A stretch of 36,031 nt of DNA from a virus. Under the pieces are notes generated by a model, which was given only the letters and a program-made list of their open reading frames with translations, was not told where the DNA came from and searched no databases. Shown piece after piece: positions 15,578 through 25,098 of this stretch. The stretch is from IMG/VR virus record IMGVR_UViG_3300034062_000755, positions 1 through 36,031 of that record, one strand, 5' to 3'. How positions within the stretch are numbered: position 1 is the stretch's first letter; each line of letters opens with the position of its first letter. The position numbers and the translations under genes are program-made.

Positions 15578-17607
15578 TGGCAAAGCTCGAGTTCTATCGA
15601 CAGCAGACGACGCCGCGCGTCATTGCTCCTGATGTTGGAGGGCTCGGGCGTATCCAGTCTGGTTTAGCGCAGACCGGCGAGGCTATTGCTCGAGGCGCTG
15701 TGGTTGCCGGCCAGATGGTTGAGCGCCGCAATCTGGAGATTGAGAAGCGCAAAGAGGATGAAGCTGCGATCGATGCCTCTGCTCGAGCCGTTGCGATTAA
15801 GTCAAAGTGGATGACGCGATCACAAGAACTGGAGCAAGAAGCTGCGGCCAATAGTGAATTTGAAGGATTTACCGATCTTGCTCGCACGGCCTATGACGAG
15901 ATCGTTTCCGAGGAGCTGAAGCAAACCAAGTCGGAAAGCGCGAATGCGTGGCTACGACAGCGCGCAGATGAATACTCGCTGAACGTATTTGATGGCGCAT
16001 CTCGATGGGAAGCGCAGCGCAAGGTTGAGCGTGATGTCAATCTTGTTGGGCAGTCTTTGGATCAGGCTCGGCAGATTGTTGGTTCAAAGCCGCAAGACTA
16101 TGCGGCTACCCGTGACGATCTTGCCCTGCAATACGCTCGGTTGCCGCCAGAGAAGCGAGCCGAGGCATGGGCTGCTGCTCGCCAGCGCCTTGCTTATGAC
16201 GCCGGATTTGGTGCGATGCGCCAGAATCCGCGCGCTATAGATAAGGCGCTCAAGGCAGAACCCGGCAAGTCTGGTATTGACTACATCGATGAGCTTGGCG
16301 CAGATGAGCGATTGCAGTTGCGCGCGCAGACTGATTCTGAATTACGCCGATTAGAAGCAGAAGCGAAGTCAAGGCAGGCAGAGCGCAGAGAAGCATTGCG
16401 TGAGCGCATTGCCGATCAATCTGCATTGCTATCCGCTGGCTATGGTGTGAGCTCGCCGATCAGCCGCACAGAGTTTGTGGCTGCTGGCATGGGAGACCAA
16501 TATGGCGACTATCAGGAGTCGTTGAGAGTTGGAACAGTAGCGTCTGGTATGGTTGGCATGGATAGCAAACAGATTGCCGAGCTACTGGCTAAGGAAAAGC
16601 CTGCGCCGACAGAGACTGGATTTGCGGAAAGAAGCAAGCGATATCAGTTACTGGTCAGCTCTGCAAAGACCATCGTTTCGGAGCGAACAGCAGATCCGAT
16701 TCAGTTTGCTGCGAATCGCAATCTGATGAAGATCACGCAGCTCGATCCTGCCGATCCTGTCGCGTTTGCTTCCGAACTAAAGAATCGCTCGACTGTCTCG
16801 CGCACGATGACAAGGGAGTACGGCACTCCGATGGCGCTGATGACTAACGATGAGGCCAAGGCGTTCTCGGCATTTGCCTCTGGCATGACCTCTGTTGAGA
16901 AAGTCAGTTTGTTTACAGGCATTCGCCGATCGCTGCCGGATGACGCCTATCAAGCCGTGATGGGTCAGATCCGAGCAGATAGTCCGGTAACTGCGATGGC
17001 CGGATCTATGCTCGGTCGAGAGTCGCAGATTATTACGAAAGAGGGTGGCTGGTTCTCTCGCCCGTCTACGTTGCCGGCGTTCTCTGTTGCCGAGCGCATA
17101 TTGCAAGGCGAGGATTTGCTGAACCCAACGACTGGCGAAAAAGAAGCAATGGGTCGCGGCAAGTTCCCGATGCCGTCTGATGGCGATCTGAGAGCGCAAT
17201 GGGTCGGTCTGACGGGTGATGCCTATCGTGCCTCGCCAGAAGTAGAAGCGACCGCCTATCAGGCTTATCGTGCGTTTTATGCTGCCGAGGCTGCTCGCCG
17301 CGGAAACTACACCGGCGAGTTTGATTCTGAAGTGTCTGACATGGCTGCTCGAGCGGTATCTGGTGGCGTCACCGAGATTGGTGGCTACAACATCCTGTTG
17401 CCTTGGGGCATGGATGAGGACAGCACGATTAACGATCTGAACAAGCAATGGCCGGCTGCTCGCAAAACGGCGGGATTGCCGGATTCTGTTGAGCTTGATG
17501 ATGTGGCGCTGGTCACGGTTGGTAACGGCGTTTATATGGCGACCGATGGCACGGCTCCGTTGAAAGACAAGAATGGTCGCGTGGTTTACTTGCGAGTGAA
17601 TCCGTGA
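15577..17607 (+). CDS. Internal virion protein, T7 gp15-like position
   Basis: The product is about 676 residues, highly charged and helical. Long coiled-coil stretches run through residues 45-180 (RRNLEIEKRKEDEAAIDASA, QELEQEAAANSEFEGF) and 235-290 (LRRLEAEAKSRQAERREAL). ATG 15577 (TGATG with the previous stop) is chosen; GTG 15574 is also in frame. In T7-like phages the second core protein is ejected into the periplasm and inner membrane to build the DNA channel. No lysozyme or transglycosylase motif is seen. Confidence 0.75.
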   Translation: MAKLEFYRQQTTPRVIAPDVGGLGRIQSGLAQTGEAIARGAVVAGQMVERRNLEIEKRKEDEAAIDASARAVAIKSKWMTRSQELEQEAAANSEFEGFTDLARTAYDEIVSEELKQTKSESANAWLRQRADEYSLNVFDGASRWEAQRKVERDVNLVGQSLDQARQIVGSKPQDYAATRDDLALQYARLPPEKRAEAWAAARQRLAYDAGFGAMRQNPRAIDKALKAEPGKSGIDYIDELGADERLQLRAQTDSELRRLEAEAKSRQAERREALRERIADQSALLSAGYGVSSPISRTEFVAAGMGDQYGDYQESLRVGTVASGMVGMDSKQIAELLAKEKPAPTETGFAERSKRYQLLVSSAKTIVSERTADPIQFAANRNLMKITQLDPADPVAFASELKNRSTVSRTMTREYGTPMALMTNDEAKAFSAFASGMTSVEKVSLFTGIRRSLPDDAYQAVMGQIRADSPVTAMAGSMLGRESQIITKEGGWFSRPSTLPAFSVAERILQGEDLLNPTTGEKEAMGRGKFPMPSDGDLRAQWVGLTGDAYRASPEVEATAYQAYRAFYAAEAARRGNYTGEFDSEVSDMAARAVSGGVTEIGGYNILLPWGMDEDSTINDLNKQWPAARKTAGLPDSVELDDVALVTVGNGVYMATDGTAPLKDKNGRVVYLRVNP

Positions 17608-19598
17608 GTTTCTTATCGATTAACGATCGGCAGAGACGCGAGGTTGAGCAGCAGGCGTTGCTGATTGAGCCTGCGCAAGAATCGTTTGAGCCTGATTGGT
17701 TTGAGGGCGTTCCGACTGGTATTGGCACGGGCGTTGCTCGAGCTGTTGGCGTAGCAAATCAGTTGGCCGGCGCTGTTGAATATCAAGTTGGCCGCGCATT
17801 TACAGAGCCGCTTGACATGGTGTTTGACACCAAGGCAACCGAGGCGCTGCGTAGAATTACGATTGAGGAGCCAGCCAAGTTTACGGCTGCGCAGACTCCA
17901 GATCCGCTAACCGTTGGCGCTGCTGGTCGAGTTCTTTATAGCGTTGTTGGTGTCGGCGCTCCTGCTATTGCTGCCGGAATTGTTGGCGGCCCGGCTGCTG
18001 CTGCGGCGGCGGCTGGTGGATTCCAGATGACCGGCACGATGACCGATCTCATGCAGCAAGGTGTGGATGAGCGCACCGCTATTGGTGCAGCAACTATCGA
18101 TGGTGCGCTAACAACGGCTGGAGTTGCAATTCCCGCTGCGATTGGTGGTCGAGTCGCGCTGAACACTTTGCTCTATGGCCCTGGCGTTAACGTCGCGCAA
18201 GATGTCGTTGCGTCTAAAGGTATTGGCGCATATCTCAAATCGCAAGGCTATGACGAGCTGGCGCAACGATACTCTGAGTTGCAGTCTGAGCAGTTAGCTG
18301 CTGATGTCATTCTTGGTGCTGCGTTTGGCTATCTAGGTGCTCGATCTGCTCGAATCAATTCGGTCGTGTCGCAGCGCGAGATTCAGCGCGGATTGACGCC
18401 AGATGAGGCTGCTGACTCTGTTTTGCCAATGCAACCGACAGGGCCGGCATATAAGCCGCTGGAAGTTCCTCGGCAGGCTGACTCCTATGACGAGCTGGCT
18501 GCGCGCATATACGATGAATTGCGTGAGTCCAAGAAGCAGGATATCGACCTAAACGATGTAGGCCAGATTCGTAAGTTTCTTGGCGATCCCAAAGTTGAAT
18601 CTTTAGCGCAATTCATTAAGCGCACGGGCGGCATTATTGATGACGGTGGCGAGCTATCGTCACGCGATATCACGAATAAGACGATGCCGGGTCTTGTCCG
18701 AAAGGATACGCCGGACAATCGGCGCGTTGCTGGATGGGACGGTGTGCGTGAGCGCATCTTCGATGCTGGTTATTTCCCAGAGAAGAATGACTATAACGAG
18801 ATCACTGATTCCGAAATAGTCGATGCTCTGGAAAGCGATCTTTTCCGTGACAAGGTTTACAACGGCAAAGTTAGAGAGAAGCTCGAGGTTATCCGTCAAA
18901 GCCGGTTCTTTAACGACTCTATGTCGTATGAGGGCATCACGCCGGACATGACGCCGACGCAGATTGCTGATCGGTTGCGCATGATTGACGACGAGGCTCG
19001 AGCCAATGATGAGCGCGCGGTCGGCCCAGATGAGGAAATGATTCGCGAATACGATCAGTTTGCCGAGTCTATGGATGCGGCAATGGTCACTCGCAATCGA
19101 GCGAATCTGGAGCTGGATACTGCCCCTGGCATTCCAGCGAACCGGGCGGCGTTGATGACGCATCTTGCTCGCATGAAGGTTGCCGTCGAGCAGATGCTGC
19201 GTGGTGAGCCTGTGTCGGTGGATAACGTCGGTAAGGGCGGCACATTTGCGCCGAGACCGAAGATCAATATTGATGATGCTGAAATCATTAAGGCGCTGCG
19301 CGAGTCTGGGTTGCCCGGGGTGCTAGACGAGATCGATATGCTGGAAGCCGAATTGGCTGGCCGCGGTCGAGACTTTGAGGGCCGGGCTATTGATATGTCC
19401 GACATCGATCGCCCTCGAGGTGAGATGATGCGAATTGGCGACGAGGAGTTTCCGGCTGATATGGAAGTTGCTGGCGACGATGGCATGGTCACGGTACGCA
19501 ATGGAATGCGCGATTCCGAGGATGCGATCCGTCGAGCCGAGCAGGAATATCTCGGATTCCCGGCAGCGGTGAATTGCGCATTGAGGCACGGCGAATGA
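17604..19598 (+). CDS. Internal virion protein with Gly/Ala-rich hydrophobic segment
   Basis: The product is 664 residues, starting at GTG 17604 (GTGA overlap). After about 65 polar residues there is a strongly hydrophobic Gly/Ala region, about 110-185 (RVLYSVVGVGAPAIAAGIVG, GPAAAAAAAGGFQMTG), that could insert in membranes, followed by an acidic helical C-terminal half. In context it is part of the DNA-ejection core, a gp16-type role split over two genes here. No enzymatic motif is recognised. The last four bases (ATGA) overlap the next gene. Confidence 0.75.
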   Translation: MSFLSINDRQRREVEQQALLIEPAQESFEPDWFEGVPTGIGTGVARAVGVANQLAGAVEYQVGRAFTEPLDMVFDTKATEALRRITIEEPAKFTAAQTPDPLTVGAAGRVLYSVVGVGAPAIAAGIVGGPAAAAAAAGGFQMTGTMTDLMQQGVDERTAIGAATIDGALTTAGVAIPAAIGGRVALNTLLYGPGVNVAQDVVASKGIGAYLKSQGYDELAQRYSELQSEQLAADVILGAAFGYLGARSARINSVVSQREIQRGLTPDEAADSVLPMQPTGPAYKPLEVPRQADSYDELAARIYDELRESKKQDIDLNDVGQIRKFLGDPKVESLAQFIKRTGGIIDDGGELSSRDITNKTMPGLVRKDTPDNRRVAGWDGVRERIFDAGYFPEKNDYNEITDSEIVDALESDLFRDKVYNGKVREKLEVIRQSRFFNDSMSYEGITPDMTPTQIADRLRMIDDEARANDERAVGPDEEMIREYDQFAESMDAAMVTRNRANLELDTAPGIPANRAALMTHLARMKVAVEQMLRGEPVSVDNVGKGGTFAPRPKINIDDAEIIKALRESGLPGVLDEIDMLEAELAGRGRDFEGRAIDMSDIDRPRGEMMRIGDEEFPADMEVAGDDGMVTVRNGMRDSEDAIRRAEQEYLGFPAAVNCALRHGE

Positions 19599-22114
19599 GA
19601 CAGGCGTGTATTACAGCGGTTGAGAAAGCGATTGGCCGATCGATTACCCAAGCGGAAGCTCGGAATATCGAGGCTCGCATTCGCAATGCAATGGTTATGG
19701 TTGCGCGCCAGCAGGGCAATGCTTATCAATCGCTGTCTAAGCAAGAGCAGTTGCGCGCTGCCGCTAACTATGCGGCTAACGAATTAGTCGCAGAGGCGCA
19801 AAAGAAGGCGCAGCGATTGCGGTTGCAGATTGCAGCGCATGATGCCATTGAGCGATATACCGCAGAACAGGTCAGACTTGGTGCCGATCCTAATCGTCTT
19901 GAGGCGTTTGAACGTTTGCTGGCAGGCAAGGCAGACGGCAAAAACAATAGCACCTCGGTAGAGGTTGAGGCCAAAGGTATTGCTGCTGGCGCGATGGGTC
20001 GATTGGCCGATGCGTGGGAAGCGATCAGCCCCAGAATGTTTGGCATCTTTGCCAATAAGGATGGCGAGGAACAATTCGTTCGCGCCGCTTATGGCGATAC
20101 TGCCGGCATCAGGCCGGAGATTATCAGGGCTGCAAAAGAGTGGAGCGCGGTTGCAGAGACTTTGCGCACCCGTTTCAATGCTGCTGGCGGTGACGTTGGT
20201 CGATTAAATAATTGGGGCTTGCCGCAGGCTTGGTCTCAGGATATTGCTATCCAGCTCGGTCGCGATCAGTTCGTCAATGACATGATGGGCTGGGTCGATC
20301 GATCGATCTATCGCAAAGATGACGGCACGTTGTTTAACGATGCCGAGATGCGCAAGTTTCTCGAGGAGGCTTGGCTCACCATCTCGACCGATGGTGCTAA
20401 CAAGCAAAAGAACGTCACCGGCTACGGCGCTGCCATTAAGGCGAACCGAAACAACAGGGCTCGCCAGTTGCATTTCAAGGATGGAATGTCCTCGGTTGAG
20501 GCGTTGCGCAAATGGTCTGGTCGGTCTGTGTTTGAAGCGATGGCTGGTCACGTTAGCCGCATGGCGCGTGATGTGGCGCTTGTCGAGAAGTTTGGGCCGA
20601 ATGCGGATCTCACGGTTGAGTATTTCATACAGGCATTGGCCGATGAATCCAAGGTTGCGCTTGCTGGTCAGCCTGGATTCAAGGCATCTCTGATCGATAG
20701 GCGAGCAGCCTCTGCCGCTAACCTTTATAACTACGTCGCTGGCAACAATCCTCCTCCGGCTAACCTTCGAGTTGCGCAAGCATTCTCTGCGCTGCGATCG
20801 TTGTTCGTAGCAGCCAAGCTCGGAAGCGCGACCATTACCTCTATCTCGGATGAAGGCACTCTGATATTAACGAGCCGCGTTAATAACCTTCCGATGTTCA
20901 AAGTGTTTCGCAATGAGATGCGCGCATTTAATTTGGCTGACCGTGCCGAAAAGCAGCGAGCGCGTCGAGCTGGATTGCTAGTCAATACGATGCTGGATGA
21001 GGTTAATCGGTTTGGCGATGAGACGCTCGGATCTCACGTTCCAGCTAAGATTGCTTCTACGGTGATGCGTCTCTCTGGCCTTAATGCTGTGACCGAGGCT
21101 CGGCGTCGAGCGTTCTCTGTCACGATGATGGATACGATCGGCCAGCTCACGCGGCAGTATCAACTTGTCACCGATCTTGATCCGCAGGATTGGAAGATTC
21201 TGCGCAGCAAGGGCATCACGCAAGAAGTGTGGGATATCTGGCGCAAAGCAAAGCCGGACACATGGAGCGGCAGCGATACCGTTCTGACGCCGGAGAGAAT
21301 CTATCAGGTGCAGGGCGTTAGCGATCTGGATAAAGAGCGAGCGGCGACAAAGCTGCTGGCTGTGGTTATCGATGAGCGTGACATTGCTGTTATCGAGCCC
21401 GGTGCTCGAGAGAAGGCTACGCTCCTCGGTGGCACGATCCCCGGCACGGCAACAGGCGAGCTGGCTCGCGCGTTCTGGCAGTTTAAGACGTTTCCGTTTG
21501 CCATCATCAATCGGCATTGGCGTCGCGGCCTTGGGATGTACAGCAATACATCTGGCAAGGTCGGATATATCGCCACATTGGTTGCGCTCCAGACTGTGAT
21601 GGGTGCGATTGCAATGGAGATTGGCGACATCCTGTCTGGGAAAGATCCGCGTACGTTGAACCCAGAAAGCGCCTATGGCCCGAAAAACCTGATTGCCGCA
21701 TTGCTTAAGGGCGGTGCGCTTGGTTTGTATGGTGACTTCTTGTTTGCTGATGCGACGACCTATGGACGCACATTGGCTGGTGCTATCGGCGGCCCGATGC
21801 TTGGAGCAATCGAGGACACCTATAAGTTGACGGTTGGCAATGTGCAGGAATTGTCGCAAGGCAAAGACACTAATTTCGGTGCAGAGGCTGTCAGGGCGGC
21901 TAGAGGGTATACTCCCGGCGCGTCGCTTTGGTACACAAAGACAGCGACTGATCGGCTGATCTTCAACCAGATGCAAGAGTATTTTGACCCCGGCTATCTT
22001 GCCCGAGCTCGAGCAAAGGCGAAGCGGGAATACGGAACGACCTATTGGTGGAACCCCGGCCAGCCGATAAGTCGTGCGAGAGCGCCGGAGCTTGAGGCTA
22101 TCGTAGAGGAATAA
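19595..22114 (+). CDS. Large internal virion protein (terminal member of the ejection set)
   Basis: The product is 839 residues from ATG 19595 (an in-frame upstream TTG at 19574 is less likely). It is mostly helical: an Ala-rich start, QLHFKDGMSSVEALRKWSGR near 300, WQFKTFPFAIINRHWRRG near 635, and two hydrophobic stretches near 660 (YIATLVALQTVMGAIAMEI) and 705-740 (LLKGGALGLYGDFLFADATT). The phrase AFWQFKTFP-x-x-x-x-x-R-H is common in the largest ejection proteins of aquatic podoviruses. It probably enters the cell with the DNA. No transglycosylase Glu motif is found. Confidence 0.78.
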   Translation: MRQACITAVEKAIGRSITQAEARNIEARIRNAMVMVARQQGNAYQSLSKQEQLRAAANYAANELVAEAQKKAQRLRLQIAAHDAIERYTAEQVRLGADPNRLEAFERLLAGKADGKNNSTSVEVEAKGIAAGAMGRLADAWEAISPRMFGIFANKDGEEQFVRAAYGDTAGIRPEIIRAAKEWSAVAETLRTRFNAAGGDVGRLNNWGLPQAWSQDIAIQLGRDQFVNDMMGWVDRSIYRKDDGTLFNDAEMRKFLEEAWLTISTDGANKQKNVTGYGAAIKANRNNRARQLHFKDGMSSVEALRKWSGRSVFEAMAGHVSRMARDVALVEKFGPNADLTVEYFIQALADESKVALAGQPGFKASLIDRRAASAANLYNYVAGNNPPPANLRVAQAFSALRSLFVAAKLGSATITSISDEGTLILTSRVNNLPMFKVFRNEMRAFNLADRAEKQRARRAGLLVNTMLDEVNRFGDETLGSHVPAKIASTVMRLSGLNAVTEARRRAFSVTMMDTIGQLTRQYQLVTDLDPQDWKILRSKGITQEVWDIWRKAKPDTWSGSDTVLTPERIYQVQGVSDLDKERAATKLLAVVIDERDIAVIEPGAREKATLLGGTIPGTATGELARAFWQFKTFPFAIINRHWRRGLGMYSNTSGKVGYIATLVALQTVMGAIAMEIGDILSGKDPRTLNPESAYGPKNLIAALLKGGALGLYGDFLFADATTYGRTLAGAIGGPMLGAIEDTYKLTVGNVQELSQGKDTNFGAEAVRAARGYTPGASLWYTKTATDRLIFNQMQEYFDPGYLARARAKAKREYGTTYWWNPGQPISRARAPELEAIVEE

Positions 22115-22117
22115 CCA

Positions 22118-24046
22118 ATGACTGTTTCATCATCCACTTCTCGAGTCAGCTATTCTGGCAACGGCGCAACCGTCGTGTTTGCCGTCCCGTTCTACTTCCT
22201 TGCGAACAGCCAGCTCTTGGTGGTGCTGCGCTCGTCGACTGGAGTAGAAACGACACAGGTGCTTGGAACCAACTACACCGTCACAGGTGCAGGAGTTCTG
22301 ACTGGCGGCACCGTAACGATGACTGCTGCTCCAGCAGCCGGCACGACGCTCGTCATTTCGCGAAATGTCCCGCTGACGCAGGAGACGGATCTTCAGCCGA
22401 ACGATCGCCTGCCAGCAGAGACGCTTGAGCAGTCCATCGATAAGCTGACGATGATTACGCAGCAGCTTGATGAGGTGAACGATCGCACGATCAAGTTCCC
22501 GCTGTCTGACTCCTCGAGCATTTCTCCGTCGCTTCCAAGCTCAAGCGATCGCGCTGGCAAGTTTCTGAAGTTTGATTCGACTGGCGCCCCGATTGCGGCA
22601 GCTATGCCGTCTTATTACGTCAGCGTTCAAGACTTCGGCGCAAGAGGCGATGGCGTAACGGATGACACGGCTGCGATTCAACTTGCTGTTAATACGGCAA
22701 AATCCGTTTTCTTCCCTGCCGGCACTTACAGAATCACAGCTCCGATTGTTCTGTCACAGAACAACTTCGAAGTGACTGGTATCAAGGGCAAGTCGATTTT
22801 GTTAGGGTCTGGTGGCGGCTCGATTCAGGGATTGTTGCGAGTCTCTACTGCATTCACCGCAGAGAATGGCGTCATTGAGAATATGACGTTTGACTCTGAT
22901 GACTCCACCAAGACTCGATGGGGAATTTTCTCTCCATCTGGTGTGTATCTGTCGCATCTCTTGATTTCTGATTGTGACTTTTACGGTCGTTTGTCTGCTG
23001 GTATCAAGGGCGTTCTGATTGGCTCTCATGTTTATCGATGCACGTTTGCCGTTTTTGGTACGGCTGGCGCTGGCACGATGAAGGCAATCGAGTCGATTGG
23101 AGCTGCCCCTGTTAATCTGACCAACATCAATGTCATTGAGCAATGTTGGATTAAGAACTGCGGAACACCGCAGTCAATCGTTGAATTCCAGACTGGCTAT
23201 GAACTTGTTTTCCGTGATTGCATCATGGAGTTTGTCACTCCAACCGCGGCAGTTGTTTTGCTTTCTGGGATCTTGTTTCCGAAGTTTGAGGGATGCTGGT
23301 TCGAGGACGCGCAAGGAACTACCGATGTCGGCAAGTCTGTCATTTGGGTTCGTCAGGATGGCAACGGTATTTTCTCGGAAGTTCTTACAGTTGATAACTG
23401 TTTGTTCCACACCTATTCAACAGTTCCATCTGGTCTGATCAACTTTGGGGACAGCCCAAGAAAAGTTTGCAACTTCACCAAAAACGTCATGGTGTCGTTG
23501 CAATCGCCGGTTATTGTCGGCGGGAATACAGTTGCCTCGTTTGTGTCTACTTATGGCAATTATGCAACGGTGGGTACTGGTGGTGATGCGACTGGATTGC
23601 AGTACAACTCGCCTGCCAAGTTTGATCTGAATATTGCTGTCCCTGGCGTTGAGTTTCCTGCCACACAAGTCTCTGATAATCGACCTAATGTTCTGGACGA
23701 TTATGAGGAAGGTACTTATACCGTCACCGACCAATCCGGCGCTGGCCTGACGTTTTCAACAGGGACAGGTAAGTACACCAAGGTCGGGCGATTGGTGACG
23801 TTTAATTGCACGGTGGCGTATCCATCAACCGCAAATACTAGTGCGGCGATTATTTCCCGTCCCCCGTTTGTCAATACAGATGAGGCTGCTGTCAGCCTGA
23901 TGACCAATGTCGGAAGCGCCTTGCAGGGGTACCTTATCTCTACTGGCGTGAACTTTTATCCTGCTGGATCATTCACGCCGACGACCAATGCCGATCTATC
24001 AGGCAAGGTGCTGTACGTCTCTGGCGTATATATGACTAGCTCGTGA
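22118..24046 (+). CDS. Tailspike with T7-gp17-type anchor and pectate-lyase-like beta-helix
   Basis: The product is 642 residues. Residues 1-150 form the phage tail-fibre N-terminal anchor (TSRVSYSGNGATVVFAVPFY, QETDLQPNDRLPAETLEQSI). At 168-220 the signature VQDFGARGDGVTDDTAAIQ and VFFPAGTYRI opens a right-handed beta-helix of the pectate lyase superfamily, probably a polysaccharide depolymerase or binder. The end (NVLDDYEEGTYTVTD, KYTKVGRLVTFN) is the recurrent C-terminal receptor/trimerisation module. The catalytic residues and sugar cannot be assigned. It converges with the minus-strand operon, overlapping its last gene by 11 bases. Confidence 0.88.
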   Translation: MTVSSSTSRVSYSGNGATVVFAVPFYFLANSQLLVVLRSSTGVETTQVLGTNYTVTGAGVLTGGTVTMTAAPAAGTTLVISRNVPLTQETDLQPNDRLPAETLEQSIDKLTMITQQLDEVNDRTIKFPLSDSSSISPSLPSSSDRAGKFLKFDSTGAPIAAAMPSYYVSVQDFGARGDGVTDDTAAIQLAVNTAKSVFFPAGTYRITAPIVLSQNNFEVTGIKGKSILLGSGGGSIQGLLRVSTAFTAENGVIENMTFDSDDSTKTRWGIFSPSGVYLSHLLISDCDFYGRLSAGIKGVLIGSHVYRCTFAVFGTAGAGTMKAIESIGAAPVNLTNINVIEQCWIKNCGTPQSIVEFQTGYELVFRDCIMEFVTPTAAVVLLSGILFPKFEGCWFEDAQGTTDVGKSVIWVRQDGNGIFSEVLTVDNCLFHTYSTVPSGLINFGDSPRKVCNFTKNVMVSLQSPVIVGGNTVASFVSTYGNYATVGTGGDATGLQYNSPAKFDLNIAVPGVEFPATQVSDNRPNVLDDYEEGTYTVTDQSGAGLTFSTGTGKYTKVGRLVTFNCTVAYPSTANTSAAIISRPPFVNTDEAAVSLMTNVGSALQGYLISTGVNFYPAGSFTPTTNADLSGKVLYVSGVYMTSS

Positions 24047-24236
24047 GTCGGTGGATCTCTGCCTTTAGGGCATTGATCTCATTGGCAAGGACGCTGGCCT
24101 CCGTCCAGAGGCCGCGCATCCGAAGAGTCGCAAGCGCGTTATCGATGCGCCAGTCACGCTCTTGGCCGTAGCCCCACGGTGCGGCCTTGAGTTCTTCTGC
24201 CCACGCTCCCGGTGGGCTCTCCTTGTCGACTGTCAT
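24036..24236 (-). CDS. Small helical protein, last gene of the minus operon
   Basis: The product is about 66 residues, with WAEELKAAPWGYGQERDWR and a leucine-rich helix ending NEINALKAEIHRLTS. ATG 24236 is chosen because GAGGT lies five bases upstream; ATG 24248 is also in frame. It overlaps the preceding gene by about 80 bases and the convergent tailspike by 11. The function is unknown. Confidence 0.65.
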   Translation of the reverse strand: MTVDKESPPGAWAEELKAAPWGYGQERDWRIDNALATLRMRGLWTEASVLANEINALKAEIHRLTS

Positions 24237-24363
24237 ATTCGACCTCATCTGTGCCGGGTTCGTAACTGAAATGATTGCAACGATAATCTGCCGGCCAATC
24301 GTTGGCGTAGCAGAATAGCTGCTTGCCGTCGTGCCTGGAGTGTCGGCAGCTTCGACAGTTCAT
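24154..24363 (-). CDS. Small Cys-rich, probably zinc-binding protein with an odd C-terminal extension
   Basis: The product is 69 residues. The first 40 (MNCRSCRHSRHDGKQLFCYA, then DYRCNHFSYEPGTDE) carry C3, C6, H8, C18, C29 and H31, a small zinc-knuckle pattern seen in many phage genes. Residues after the EPGTDE phrase lie in the next gene's DNA in another frame and are Arg/Gly-rich (VGRRTQGRTVGLRPRA). This suggests the natural end was lost by a shift or stop mutation. It starts by ATGA overlap with the upstream gene. Confidence 0.65.
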   Translation of the reverse strand: MNCRSCRHSRHDGKQLFCYANDWPADYRCNHFSYEPGTDEVEYDSRQGEPTGSVGRRTQGRTVGLRPRA

Positions 24364-24701
24364 GCGTAATATGCCGGGGTAAGTTCTCGCATCGCCGTCG
24401 CAGACTGATCTTCGGATGTCTGCTGTCGGGTGCGGAAAAATCCTGCATGGTCTGGGTACATCTTCATAAAGCGACGCGAATAGAAAGCGCGATAATTGTT
24501 GTTCAACTTGAATGAGGTTAGCCCGTCGCCGCCGACGCTATCCTTTTCCCATCGTATGCGCTCGAAGATCGCATTCACGGAATAGTTTTTATACCCGCGA
24601 TCGATCATCTGGAATGTGAACTGGACAAACATCTCCCACACCTCGGGATGCCGCCGATGAAACTCGGCGACTTGCTGCCTCATCTCCTCATGCCTGTTCA
24701 T
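24360..24701 (-). CDS. Conserved-looking phage protein beside NinB
   Basis: The product is 113 residues: QVAEFHRRHPEVWEMFVQFT, then DRGYKNYSVNAIFERIRWEK and FKLNNNYRAFYSRRFMKMYP. It is basic and aromatic, which would suit nucleic-acid binding. The 'HPEVW..F ... G..NYS...I..R.RW' pattern is familiar from phage genomes next to recombination genes, but no function is known to me. It overlaps NinB by 14 bases and the next gene by ATGA. Confidence 0.7.
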   Translation of the reverse strand: MNRHEEMRQQVAEFHRRHPEVWEMFVQFTFQMIDRGYKNYSVNAIFERIRWEKDSVGGDGLTSFKLNNNYRAFYSRRFMKMYPDHAGFFRTRQQTSEDQSATAMRELTPAYYA

Positions 24702-25098
24702 AGGATGGCTCCGGTATGTGGATGCCGAGCTCCGCGCACTTGGCCTCGATCAACGCAAGATAGTCGCTGAATTCCTGCTTGGTAAGCTTGCTGGATCTGC
24801 GGATCGGCTTGTGTCGTTTGCGGCCAAACCCCTCGATGACTTCTGAACCGAAGGCTTCGATCAAGAAATACTCGTGCAGATCGTCTGTCGTCCAGCCTCG
24901 CAGCATTTCGCCGCCTCCCTCGAGGATGCTGGGATATATGACACCCCATAGGAATGCGTTCTGCCTGTCGGATCGTTTCGGCTTGAATGCCTCGATCGTG
25001 ACTTGCCATGAGATGGCAGGATCAAGCCCTCGCACCAAGACCGAGACCGCTTGCGCGATCTGGTCTGGTTGAGTGCCGCGAGGGAATACTCGTTTCAA
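24688..25098 (-). CDS. ninB: NinB-like recombination protein
   Basis: The product is 136 residues from a TTG start that forms a TTGA overlap with the upstream stop; no in-frame ATG exists early. The family pattern is visible: KPKRSDRQNAFLWGVIYPSI, then LHEYFLIEAFGSEV, and the ending LTKQEFSDYLALIEAKCAEL with GIHIPEP. NinB (lambda Orf) binds single-stranded DNA and SSB and helps load annealing proteins in place of host RecFOR. It sits with the exonuclease, annealing and SSB-like genes. Confidence 0.85.
   Translation of the reverse strand: MKRVFPRGTQPDQIAQAVSVLVRGLDPAISWQVTIEAFKPKRSDRQNAFLWGVIYPSILEGGGEMLRGWTTDDLHEYFLIEAFGSEVIEGFGRKRHKPIRRSSKLTKQEFSDYLALIEAKCAELGIHIPEPSYEQA

Noticed and set aside
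20978-21976. Minus-strand open frame opposite the large internal virion protein
   Set aside because: It lies fully inside a long plus-strand gene with coupled neighbours; the composition is shadow-like.
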